Assembly: GCA_019155185.1 (NCBI GenBank)
Contig: CM032802.1
Coordinates: 7,664,501-7,728,500, forward strand
DNA: 64,000 bases
Reading direction: 5' to 3'
Origin: Beaufortia kweichowensis
Lineage: Eukaryota > Chordata > Actinopteri > Cypriniformes > Gastromyzontidae
Shown here: positions 52,801 through 57,380 of the stretch, in pieces
Layout of the letters: each line of letters begins with the position of its first letter
How positions within the stretch are numbered: the stretch's first letter is position 1
Translations under genes and position numbers: made by a program
Notes under the pieces: generated by a model
Seen by the model: the letters and a program-made list of their open reading frames with translations, nothing else
The model's database searches: none
Told to the model about the DNA's origin: nothing

Positions 52801-53867
52801 ATCCTCCTGCATATTGATGCATGACAGCACATGATGTATTCTGGATTTGTCAGCAAATACACAAGTCATGCAGGCAAAAAGTGTAACCTGACTATCTTTT
52901 ATTCTTTTACCAAACACTGTCCCATTCCCACGCTCAACATCACACTTCTAAATGCAGATACTGTGCAGTATATAATCATCAAACATCATCTATACATCCT
53001 GAGAGTCATGATCAGCACAAGATCTACAAAAGCTCTCAACAGTCTGCAATGTTGGATCCATCACCAGGCAATGCAAACATCAACTCAACAGGAAACCGTT
53101 TACATCAGGAGTATCTGGATGAATCACAGGCTTTATTTTAAAACAGCGAACACATTCAAACAGGTGTATACACCTGTTCCTTACACTTTGTACTTTAACA
53201 CCTTTTTACAACGTGTCTGTTGTGAGACAATAACTGTTGTGAGGACAATAAACCCTTTGATGTTTCGCGTGCACAAATCTTTCCTAAGCTGAAGTGAAGA
53301 TCAGCCATATAGAGCTCTTCTAGTAAAGTCAATGGCCACCATAAGACTTTTAATTCACCTGTCACACTATTAAAGGTATAGTTGCCATAAAACACATCTA
53401 CTTACTCGATAAAGAAACTCGCGCCTTCCTTTGTAAATCCTTCCTCCCAACCTGATGGCAGATCTAGGAGACGAGAAAAATAGCAGGTGTGCAAAACTTT
53501 TACTGTTCGTTTTTATCTTCAATCATACTGTAAGCGTCACAAAAATAACACGTTTGTGTAATTTTGTGGCAGCTACACGAAAACACACATGCACTTACCC
53601 GACCGGATCATGTGTCCAGAATTCACGGGTTCACAGGTTCGGGGATGAAGCCAAGTAGTGGTGCTCGACCCATCGCTGGGAGGAAAACAAACCACCTGTT
53701 AGCGATGCAGACGGCGGGGAGAGACTCAAATGGTTTGAGAAACACATGCTTAACATTTCAATAACAAACACATAGGCTTACTCAATAAAAAAGACCCTGC
53801 CGTCTTTGCACACTCCATAGGACCAGTTGTCAGGTAAGGTGTCCTGCTGGAGCGGCTCTGCCGCCAT
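1260..53867 (-). CDS. plekha7: plekha7, pleckstrin homology domain-containing family A member 7, complete (24 coding exons)
   Basis: Adherens-junction scaffold. Family members bind p120-catenin, afadin, paracingulin and PDZD11 and link cadherin junctions to microtubule minus ends. Coding exons, 5' to 3': 53782-53867, 53599-53675, 53406-53463, 29713-29796, 19436-19550, 17072-17179, 16702-16774, 15621-15721, 10530-10705, 8301-8753, 7099-7624, 6625-6708, 5932-6039, 5126-5179, 3981-4049, 3820-3900, 3568-3717, 3124-3225, 2890-2998, 2636-2757, 2350-2535, 1832-1928, 1649-1737, 1260-1544. They total 3393 nt (1130 aa plus stop), every junction keeps frame and all borders are GT-AG. Human PLEKHA7 is about 1121 aa. 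Order: WW1 (about 9-42), WW2 (about 54-87), PH (about 168-285), proline-rich linker, coiled coils (about 684-871), proline-rich and conserved C-terminus. The ATG at 53867 opens MAAEPLQQ, as family members do. PLEKHA5 and PLEKHA6 fit the linker and C-terminus less well. Teleosts have a and b copies; I cannot tell which this is. Confidence 0.95.
2890..5179 (-). CDS. plekha7: plekha7 exons 14-19: coiled-coil region
   Basis: Six exons: 5126-5179 (ADDTYMHLKKDLDYLDLK), 3981-4049 (KGRPTKPVKVAESDVD), 3820-3900 (LCEQDKILQELELRL), 3568-3717 (LESVLDVSHQQMEKYKDQLA, then AEKIAYQQRLLQEDLVHI), 3124-3225 (EMERAWEEYIRLEQSVEQLR) and 2890-2998 (LRRELWRIEDVITGLSSTKE). The heptad-rich sequence follows mammalian PLEKHA7 residue by residue over long stretches. 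This region binds afadin/paracingulin partners and CAMSAP3 in mammals. All internal junctions are phase 0; exon 19 ends in phase 1. Confidence 0.95.
5361..5648. repeat. Palindromic interspersed repeat (GGGATAGTTCACCC family)
   Basis: Left end AAAGGGATAGTTTCACCCC, right end GGGTGAACTATCACTTTA. The middle has AACACAAAAGAAGATATTTT and TTGGTAACCAAACAACA. This self-complementary repeat is very common in cyprinid genomes. Related copies lie at 12994-13306, 19193-19428, 36637-37095, 47824-48222 and 51759-51990. Confidence 0.85.
5932..6708 (-). CDS. plekha7: plekha7 exons 12-13: HTVSAPSLHGK segment and leucine-rich helix
   Basis: Exon 12 (6625-6708, 28 codons) encodes GYITHTVSAPSLHGKT, a clear PLEKHA7 signature. 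Exon 13 (5932-6039, 36 codons) encodes PEELTLLLIQLRRHQAMMAG and a helix ending HLQQLSRVK, a motif shared by PLEKHA5/6/7. Both exons begin and end in phase 0, so exon 13 could be an optional cassette. Exon 13 has a weaker polypyrimidine tract (acceptor CTCCAG) and donor GTCAGG. Confidence 0.85.
7099..7624 (-). CDS. plekha7: plekha7 exon 11: central proline-rich linker
   Basis: The longest exon (526 nt, residues about 444-619). It contains LPSEYKYSHDR, TVWQLYEWQQRQQFRHGSPT, SRSISVPPTLADIPPPGPPR and RPHTPAGRVTVKP. The YEWQQRQQFRHGSPTAPI block is shared by PLEKHA5-7; the VTVKP and HRARSYK ends favour PLEKHA7. In mammals the p120-catenin-binding region begins about here. Acceptor ACACAG, donor GTCAGT. 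Confidence 0.94.
7681..7990 (+). repeat. Dispersed repeat, copy A
   Basis: TTAACCTGTCACCATTCCAC ... CAAGACTCAAGAATTTA ... TACCTCAAATAAAAATA ... TGTAGTTCTGAT. It shares order and wording with 33744-34016, on the same strand. Confidence 0.6.
8301..8753 (-). CDS. plekha7: plekha7 exon 10: linker after the PH domain
   Basis: A 453-nt exon (151 codons) of low-complexity, Pro/Ser/Glu-rich sequence. Anchor motifs are QQAVPQTNH near its start and QRKSTLEQVENWVHVQKDE at its end; both match PLEKHA7. The middle diverges strongly from the mammalian protein and is probably disordered. Acceptor CCACAG, donor GTGAGT. Confidence 0.9.
8754..10529. other. plekha7: Plekha7 intron 9
   Basis: Contains the DNA transposon-like repeat at 9297-9718. 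The rest shows nothing recognisable. Confidence 0.5.
9297..9718. repeat. Non-autonomous DNA transposon-like repeat (ACTGGTTTTGTGGTCCAGGGTCAC)
   Basis: The ends AACCAGTCATAA and TTATGACTGGTTTTG are inverted. The middle includes TTGCACCCTCAGATTCCAGA on the minus strand. This is a high-copy repeat type of cyprinid genomes; I give no family name. Confidence 0.75.
10530..10705 (-). CDS. plekha7: plekha7 exon 9: PH domain end and C-terminal helix
   Basis: A 176-nt exon encoding TYYFSADTQEDMNSWVRAMN. W276 is the invariant Trp of the C-terminal PH helix. Before it lies a variable loop, YIYKRSSVIGSQAEHTGM. Human PLEKHA7 has a similar YIY-like insert, so the loop may be an optional segment. Acceptor CTCGCAG, donor GTCAGT; it ends in phase 2. 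Confidence 0.94.
12994..13306. repeat. Palindromic interspersed repeat, same family as 5361-5648
   Basis: Starts AAAGGGACAGTTCACCC and ends GGGTGAACTTCTTTA. It is more diverged internally, including CAATGAAAGTGAATGGTGACTG. Confidence 0.75.
15060..15550. repeat. Interspersed repeat ending GTTTCCAAACTTTTGAATGGTAC
   Basis: The right end AAACTTTTGAATGGTACTGTA is a widespread fish repeat terminus. The left end near 15070 (AAAAGTTTAGACAAA) is a rough inverse. No coding capacity. Confidence 0.6.
15621..15721 (-). CDS. plekha7: plekha7 exon 8: PH domain, middle
   Basis: A 101-nt exon with VLGSIPLPSYTISPVGPED and ISRKYAFK. This stretch follows the KRKWFVL segment in all PLEKHA4-7 PH domains. Acceptor CCACAG, donor GTAAGA; it ends in phase 0. 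Confidence 0.95.
16702..16774 (-). CDS. plekha7: plekha7 exon 7: PH domain core
   Basis: A 73-nt exon encoding DSSGMRLWKRKWFVLADYCL, the most conserved PH segment of PLEKHA4-7. Its basic residues lie near the phosphoinositide-binding loop. Acceptor TTTCAG, donor GTGAGT; it ends in phase 1. Confidence 0.95.
17072..17179 (-). CDS. plekha7: plekha7 exon 6: pre-PH basic segment and first PH strand
   Basis: A 108-nt, phase-0 exon. It contains the family motif VHSFGKRDNAIKRNPSVP and then RGWLYKQ, the first strand of the PH domain (from about residue 168). The splice sites are TGACAG and GTGAGA. Confidence 0.93.
17180..19192. other. plekha7: Plekha7 intron 5, main part
   Basis: Between exons 6 and 5. 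No repeat or gene was recognised except the degraded palindromic repeat that begins at about 19193. Confidence 0.5.
19193..19428. repeat. Palindromic interspersed repeat, same family, degraded
   Basis: CGGGATAGCTTAAACAAAA start, AAAATATCATCTTTTGTGTT middle, GACATGAGGGTGAATAAATG end. It abuts plekha7 exon 5. Confidence 0.7.
19436..19550 (-). CDS. plekha7: plekha7 exon 5: Ser/Thr-rich linker between WW2 and PH
   Basis: This 115-nt exon has acceptor CTGCAG and donor GTCAGT. It encodes a Ser/Thr-rich stretch containing RPSSTVSEAST, matching the linker after the WW domains in PLEKHA7. It enters in phase 2 and ends in phase 0. It lies between the LTR retrotransposon of intron 4 and a palindromic repeat at about 19193-19428. 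Confidence 0.9.
20322..21355 (+). repeat. 5' LTR of the Ty3/gypsy element
   Basis: 1034 bp, TG...CA ends. It is nearly identical to 25747-26778; the last 350 bp match almost perfectly. Most differences are one- or two-base length changes in homopolymer runs. CTGAT precedes it. Confidence 0.95.
21358..21369 (+). other. Primer binding site, tRNA-Leu type
   Basis: TGGTGTCAGAAG, two bases after the 5' LTR. The first nine bases complement CCA plus the acceptor end of a vertebrate tRNA-Leu (its complement reads TGGTGTCAGGAG); one mismatch follows. Confidence 0.65.
21430..22446 (+). pseudogene. gag of the Ty3/gypsy element, with SCAN-like capsid segment and CCHC zinc knuckle (frames broken)
   Basis: Fragments in shifting frames: NYDAVKTALLKKYE (about 21930), SPQELYT (about 22020), ETLVLEQY (22106-22129), then in another frame EHEPATAKEAASLVES (about 22175-22220). 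LVLEQY and the REH-P-(T/S)-EEA-LVE pattern are hallmarks of the SCAN domain, which is thought to derive from Gmr1-like capsids. The CX2CX4HX4C knuckle (CFHCGQPGHTRPLC) is intact at 22405-22446. Several stops and frameshifts prevent one open frame. Confidence 0.8.
22447..22834 (+). pseudogene. Retropepsin-like protease of the Ty3/gypsy element
   Basis: The open frame here contains LALVDTGCTYTLVQ; the catalytic DTG triad starts at 22577. It continues to ILLGTDMPVLPELV near the C-terminus, the usual ILG(T/R)D motif of gypsy proteases. The frame ends at a stop at about 22834. Confidence 0.85.
22835..24050 (+). pseudogene. Integrase of the Ty3/gypsy element (upstream of RT)
   Basis: The zinc-binding region at about 23257-23400 reads LGHSIPWSGHLG ... 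FYWPRM ... CQTCPECQL (HHCC). Next come the catalytic core pieces VDVVGPLERS (near 23470), TDQGTNF (near 23645) and HPQTDGLVERFNQTLKNML (near 23730-23790). D, D and E residues are all still visible, but in different frames. There is a GPLDILKESW tail. It lies 0.5 kb before the RT. Confidence 0.88.
24300..25340 (+). pseudogene. Reverse transcriptase of the Ty3/gypsy element
   Basis: WSSPIVLVPKKDGTLRFCLD and FRKLNSI... FDPYPMPRVDELV ... LTTLDLCKGYWQ lie at about 24630-24815. The AAYLDDIIIFS catalytic motif follows, with YLDD at 24977-24988, then LTHLKEVLTRIKTAGLTISP. The order of RT motifs is standard. One frameshift separates the LDLCKGYW and YLDD parts. Confidence 0.9.
25341..25734 (+). pseudogene. 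RNase H of the Ty3/gypsy element
   Basis: Visible pieces across frames are FIVQADAS-like and GIGAVLLQQEQ (about 25372-25430), YISRKLLP, TVEKECLAVKW (about 25490), TDHRALAWL (about 25570) and a terminal CTADYLS (about 25692). D, E and D positions of RNase H are recognisable. It ends at the polypurine tract. Confidence 0.8.
25747..26778 (+). repeat. 3' LTR of the Ty3/gypsy element
   Basis: 1032 bp, TG...CA ends, preceded by the purine run GGAGAGGAGAAA (25735-25746) and followed by CTGAT, the second target-site copy. Confidence 0.95.
28128..28320. repeat. MITE with inverted ends TGACCC...GGGTCA
   Basis: TGACCCAGCCTGTGAAAACCAG at the left and CTGGTTTTCACAAACAGGGTCA at the right are near-perfect inverses around a 150-bp AT-rich core. 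Confidence 0.8.
29713..29796 (-). CDS. plekha7: plekha7 exon 4: second half of WW2
   Basis: This 84-nt exon lies between a CTGCAG acceptor and a GTGAGT donor. It completes WW2 with HNQRTTTFIHPVTGQ. The second signature Trp is Phe (F82), as in mammalian PLEKHA7, followed by P85. It lies 23.6 kb from exon 3, so WW2 is split by the largest intron of the gene. Both its borders are phase 2, so skipping it would keep the frame. Confidence 0.92.
31475..31598. repeat. (GA)n microsatellite with GATA-like interruptions
   Basis: About 120 bp of GA repeats, interrupted by AAAG and ATAGAGA units, in plekha7 intron 3. It makes long Arg-Glu reading frames that are not genes. Confidence 0.95.
33744..34016 (+). 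repeat. Dispersed repeat, copy B
   Basis: TTAACTGTCACCGTTCCAC ... AAGACTCAAGAACAATTTAA ... GACCTCAAGTAAAAATAA ... CTGTAGTTCAGAT. It matches copy A at 7681-7990. The SINE at 34021 follows directly. Confidence 0.6.
34021..34201 (+). repeat. tRNA-derived SINE
   Basis: Pol III A-box-like TAGCCTTAGTTGG at 34029-34041 and a perfect B box GGTTCGATTCC at 34063-34073. A body with GGTGCCCTTGAGCAAGACAC follows, typical of fish SINEs. The tail is repeated GTAAAT at about 34176-34201. It is not a functional tRNA: the cloverleaf is not maintained. Confidence 0.75.
34781..35080. repeat. Interspersed repeat (CATTTAGGCATTTAGC...AAAGCGACTTACAA)
   Basis: The start reads ACATTTACATTTAGGCATTT and CTTTTATCTAAAGCGACTTA, a very common fish repeat opening. 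It continues with GGAAGAGGTGTGTTTTTAGT and ends in GGATTTGCAGTAAC. Family not assigned. Confidence 0.6.
36637..37095. repeat. Fragments of the same palindromic repeat family
   Basis: AATTCTGTTATCATTTGCTCACC near 36650, GGGCTGAACTGTTCCTTTA near 36870, then a second partial copy containing TTGGCCCCCATTAATTAAC and AATATCTTCTTTTGTTTTTC. Confidence 0.55.
37983..38003. repeat. (CA)n microsatellite
   Basis: About ten CA units in plekha7 intron 3. A similar short run lies at about 39632-39654. Confidence 0.9.
43661..43827. repeat. Compound (GA)n microsatellite with CGAG/CCGA core
   Basis: 167 bp of pure GA on both flanks of a central GCCGAGCGAGAGCGAGAGAG block. It lies in plekha7 intron 3 and gives Arg-Glu or Ser-Leu frames of no coding value. 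Confidence 0.95.
45658..46277. repeat. Interspersed repeat with inverted CCACCTGGTATTTA / TAATACCAGGTG ends
   Basis: The left CACCTGGTATTTA at about 45681 and right TAATACCAGGTG at about 46251 are inverted. The right end reads CCCCGTTTACACCTG and ACCAGGGCC, a known style of cyprinid transposon terminus. The 116-codon minus-strand frame inside (45646-45996) has no recognisable domain. Confidence 0.55.
47237..47343 (-). CDS. Candidate alternative first coding exon of plekha7 (MGNCCGC)
   Basis: Inside intron 3, a minus-strand ATG at 47343 in strong context (A at -3, G at +4) opens MGNCCGCERDTGQETVLVRH, continues with KFAWTETERAIFGMD, and is followed by a GTACAT donor after 35 codons plus two bases. 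That phase (2) is exactly what exon 4 needs, and also exon 5 if exon 4 is skipped. MGNCC is a classic N-myristoylation signal with adjacent palmitoylatable cysteines. The segment is GC-richer than its surroundings. The product would lack WW1 and half or all of WW2 but keep the PH domain and the rest. I do not recognise it as a described isoform; this is inferred from frame, phase and codon content. Confidence 0.45.
47824..48222. repeat. Palindromic interspersed repeat, same family, with inserted sequence
   Basis: AAAGGATAGCTCACCC at the left, GAATGTGAGTAAATAAAC and ATCCCTTT at the right. The middle does not match the family, so it is internally replaced or diverged. Confidence 0.55.
51759..51990. 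repeat. Palindromic interspersed repeat, same family
   Basis: AAAGGGAAAGTTCACAC start, CACCCTCATGTCAAACCTGT, AACACAAAAGAAGATATTGT, GTTGGTAACCAAACCACAC; AATGATGACAGAATTTTA end. Confidence 0.8.
53406..53867 (-). CDS. plekha7: plekha7 exons 1-3: WW1 and first half of WW2
   Basis: Exon 1 (53782-53867) starts at ATG 53867 and ends FFI plus two bases before GTAAGC. Exon 2 (53599-53675) completes WW1. Exon 3 (53406-53463) opens WW2 with DLPSGWEEGF and ends before GTAAGT. WW1 shows W15, W37 and P40. WW2 starts at W60. In related proteins WW1 binds PDZD11. Exon phases are 2, 1 and 2, so exon 3 joins exon 4 by completing an Asp codon. Confidence 0.93.
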
Positions 53868-53915
53868 TATTCCTGTGTAAAGTCCCGGTGTCTAGCTCAT
53901 GTTCCTCCTTTCGCT

Positions 53916-53918
<3 letters not shown>

Positions 53919-53968
<50 letters not shown>
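53919..53968. repeat. (CT)n microsatellite just upstream of plekha7 start
   Basis: About 25 CT dinucleotides (GA on the coding strand), beginning 52 nt upstream of the plekha7 ATG. It therefore lies in the 5' leader or core promoter. GA-repeat tracts at promoters can bind GAGA-type factors; nothing here shows that it does. Confidence 0.95.
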
Positions 53969-53969
<1 letters not shown>

Positions 53970-56900
53970 GCCGTGCACCGCTCGGGCACAAGACCTGCGA
54001 TTAAAGGGGAGGGCTAACTTTCTATTATATGGCTTGTCTTTCCGTCAGTAACTTTTGCCGACAAAAAAGATTAATTATTTCACAAAGACCGAGAACGATT
54101 ATAATAATAAGAATATTTTTTTTATTTTATTTTATGTCTTATGTTATTTTAGTGTGACTAATACACTGTGTTGCCAGTTCTCTATGACGCAATTTAACAC
54201 ATACTTTGAAAAGTATTTAAAACGTATTACACAAAATTTGCAAAATGACATGCATTTAGAGTCCTTATGTATTTTATGACTTCCTTTCATCTGCCTACTG
54301 TGTAATCTAGCATAATTAAACATTAACAAAGTTTATTTGTTAAGTAACGCTTATAGTGTGACCAGGTCAACGTGATCATTAGAGTATTTTTACAAATAAC
54401 AAAATGCATTGCATTTGAACTTGCTTGTGTAATTGAAATGTGTTGCTTTAATCCGTCGTTGTTTAAAATCCAATTTCAAGGATACCCTACCTGTGGTGTT
54501 TCTGGCGGTGTATTATCTTCTAGCAATTTCAAATACAAATACTTTATATATTTACAAAAAGCAAAAATGTTCAATCGTGTCCTAGGATTGATAGGAGAGT
54601 TATATACTGTTTTATACCGACATCTAGCGGCGTGATTTTAGCATTACGCATCAGCAAAAGTTTCCAATCACTAAGTAGGTCTTTTCACACTCTTTATTAA
54701 ATTATCCTATAAACTAATATCTAATAATAGGGCCTTATACTGATTATATGATCTCAATATGCTATCCTTACCCTTGTTACATTTATACTTTTGATTTTAA
54801 CATGTTTTAGTATTCATAATATTCGTTTCTTAATAATGTGTAAAAACATAACTTAATTACATGTTTTACCCTATGCCTTGTATTCGTTTAAAAACTTTTT
54901 GTTATTTATTTATGTGATTACAAGTTATATGCATCTGAATTAAGCACGCACCCTTTTTATAGATTGGGACACATTTTAGGATTATTACACGTAGAAGTAA
55001 GCATCATCATTGTGGAGTCAAGCCCAGGTCCACATTACGGGTTACGATATAAATGCAGTGGGTCTATTTTAATTAGTTTTCTTTATTGACAGGCTCTCTT
55101 GGTAGACAAAGGAACTCGAGATGTAAACTGCAGTAAACATTCAACAAAGTGTCAGAAGCAGCAAAAGAGATTCAACAGCGCCTTCTTCTGGTGACTGTCA
55201 AACAAACATCCAACAGTTATATGGATGTATTGTGATTGAAAATAAATTGTTTTTACGTTGTTTGTGCTTATGTGGTCACTTAAGTACATGTGCCATACTA
55301 AGGGCTGCTGCTAAAATTATTTTTTTAAATGCATGCAGCCTGTCTATTCAACAATATAAATATTTTTTAGTGCTTTCCTGTTGCTCAGTAAGAGAATGAT
55401 GCTTGCAACACCAAATTCTTGGGTTCAACCCCAGTGATTGCACATACAAAATTTATTTTTACTATAATGCACTTTAAGTCGATTAAATTATCTGCCACAT
55501 GCGTAAATGTAAGTAACTTACACAAGACAATATTTTTTAATATGGCAGCTTTTATATTTCACAGAAACAAAACCTGATTAAAATATTAATTATATGCATT
55601 CAACATTTTTTTAAATTAAGCAGCTATTATAGTTTTTAGTATTTTGAGATTTTTTAATTAGGTAATTATTAGTCATTTATTATTTTTATTATTTTTGATA
55701 ATGTTTATAACGCAATCCTTTGATGTCAACATACTCATAATTTAAGCTTCATAATTAATTATTTTTTTCAAATATGATTTTATCATTCATATTTTTAACC
55801 TTATACTCCCCATGCACATTTCTGACCATGTGTATCCACCAAAAATATAAACAGGTCTGTACTAAATTGTTGTTGCTTTAGCCAGTGCAAAATGACTATT
55901 TTATAACTAATTCCAGCAACAGTTTTTCTCTTAAACACAAGGCGTGTCTGCCTTATCTGTCTCAGATATTGTGGCTGCTGACTGCTCTATTGCATCAGGC
56001 AGTCTGTGCTTTGTAATTGTGACTCCTGAGATTCCCATCTCAAGCTTTGGACTCTTCAGGATGCGTAATAGAGGCTGGGGCCACGCTGCCTGCCCTCCCA
56101 CAACACACCAACCGCTGCTGCAATCATATGCAATCCTCTCATTGCCAAATAGTGCTGTGGTTTGTTGCCTAGAGACCAGGGTCACCTGGGTGGAAGCACC
56201 TTAGGAGAGGAAGACAACATAGCAGCGCCGTATGCGACTACCACCATGCATCCAGCTAACAACCCCACCCTCAAACTACTCTTAGATCTGTTGCTTTCTA
56301 ACCTTGTACTGAAGGGACAACCATTGAGTTATCATGTTACTCCTTTGTAACAGTAGCTGGTGGAAGGACAGGTTCACCCTGTGTTCACAACAGCACACAG
56401 TATGTTCATTATTACCTCGGCTCTCATTATAAGCAGATGGGAAGGTGCACAGAAAACGCAATCAACACTAAGACTCAAGGACAAAGCACCATTAAATTAG
56501 CGAGTCTCAGGATACGTTGATGCATTCACCATGAAAGATTGCGTAAAAGATTGCCTGTCTTTGCACCATGCAAGTTTGTGTTGCCGCTGATGTGTCGAGG
56601 GGAGATGCTAATTGATTTCTCCTCGAGGGAGAGAGTTTCATCACGCATTGTTTTTAACCCCTCTCTTACAAGGGCTGCACATAGCAGTCTCACAGGAGTT
56701 CACAAGATCTACGTGAGGCAAGAGTCAGTATCAGAAATTGAGACACAATGAACCAGTAAGATAGACTAAAACAAACAAACCAGGACACAGTGTTCAAGAA
56801 AAGAACTGTACTGTACATTCAACAATGTGAGAAGTCACAGTGGAAAATGACGATTTGAGTAATAATGTTCAAAACATAAAAAGCCAATAATTGCTGTAAA

Positions 56901-57380
56901 GCACATCGTGTGTACTGCAATTAGATTTACCCCACATCAAAATTTAAATGATCAGACAAACAAAGCAAATTTATGATAATATCTGTTTTTGGACTATGTG
57001 TTGAAAAATGTAATGCTCCTGTGGGGATCTTAACATATATTGAATAAATATATAAAAATGTAAACAGTGCTGTGCATTGTAACCTGGTCTTGTTACGTTA
57101 AAAGAATGAGCGTTCTACTTCACACAACTTCAAACCAGGTAAAACAACACTTTCTACTATTCTAACATATGCACAGTTTGTGTTAAAAATAAATATTTGT
57201 GATCACATCAGTTACATTGTAAGGCAAAAACATGTTTAACTTTCACTTGCAGTCAAAAAAATGTGTTGGGACACAACAATGAGGTAAAACTGTAATTGGA
57301 AGTCAATATAACAGTCTAAAGCTGCTCTGGAAACTATTATCAATAATTACATCAGGAAATTTGTGCAGATCAAGGACTGG
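53970..57380. other. Intergenic region between ppp1r15 3' end and plekha7 5' end
   Basis: The right part should hold the ppp1r15 3' UTR; I saw no clear AATAAA on the minus strand. The left end is the plekha7 promoter. Most is AT-rich without recognisable features. About 55930-56480 is distinctly richer in G+C, is open on both strands for over 80 codons, and contains ATTGCATCA at about 55990. I see no homology to a known protein there; a regulatory element is one option. Confidence 0.5.

Larger units (their letters stand above)
29797..53405. other. plekha7: Plekha7 intron 3 (23.6 kb)
   Basis: Largely AT-rich and unique-looking. Recognised inside: GA and CA microsatellites, the SINE, the palindromic repeats, the transposon-like repeat at 45658 and the candidate exon at 47237-47343. 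No nested gene was recognised. Minus-strand 35999-36268 is open for 89 codons without a known motif. Confidence 0.7.

Noticed and set aside
1260..53867. Naming the gene plekha6 because a PPP1R15 gene is next door
   Set aside because: Sequence motifs (RPKSALERLYSGE, MKRHQKALVRERKR, THTVSAPSLHGK) are those of PLEKHA7, and the kinase matches PIK3C2A rather than PIK3C2B.
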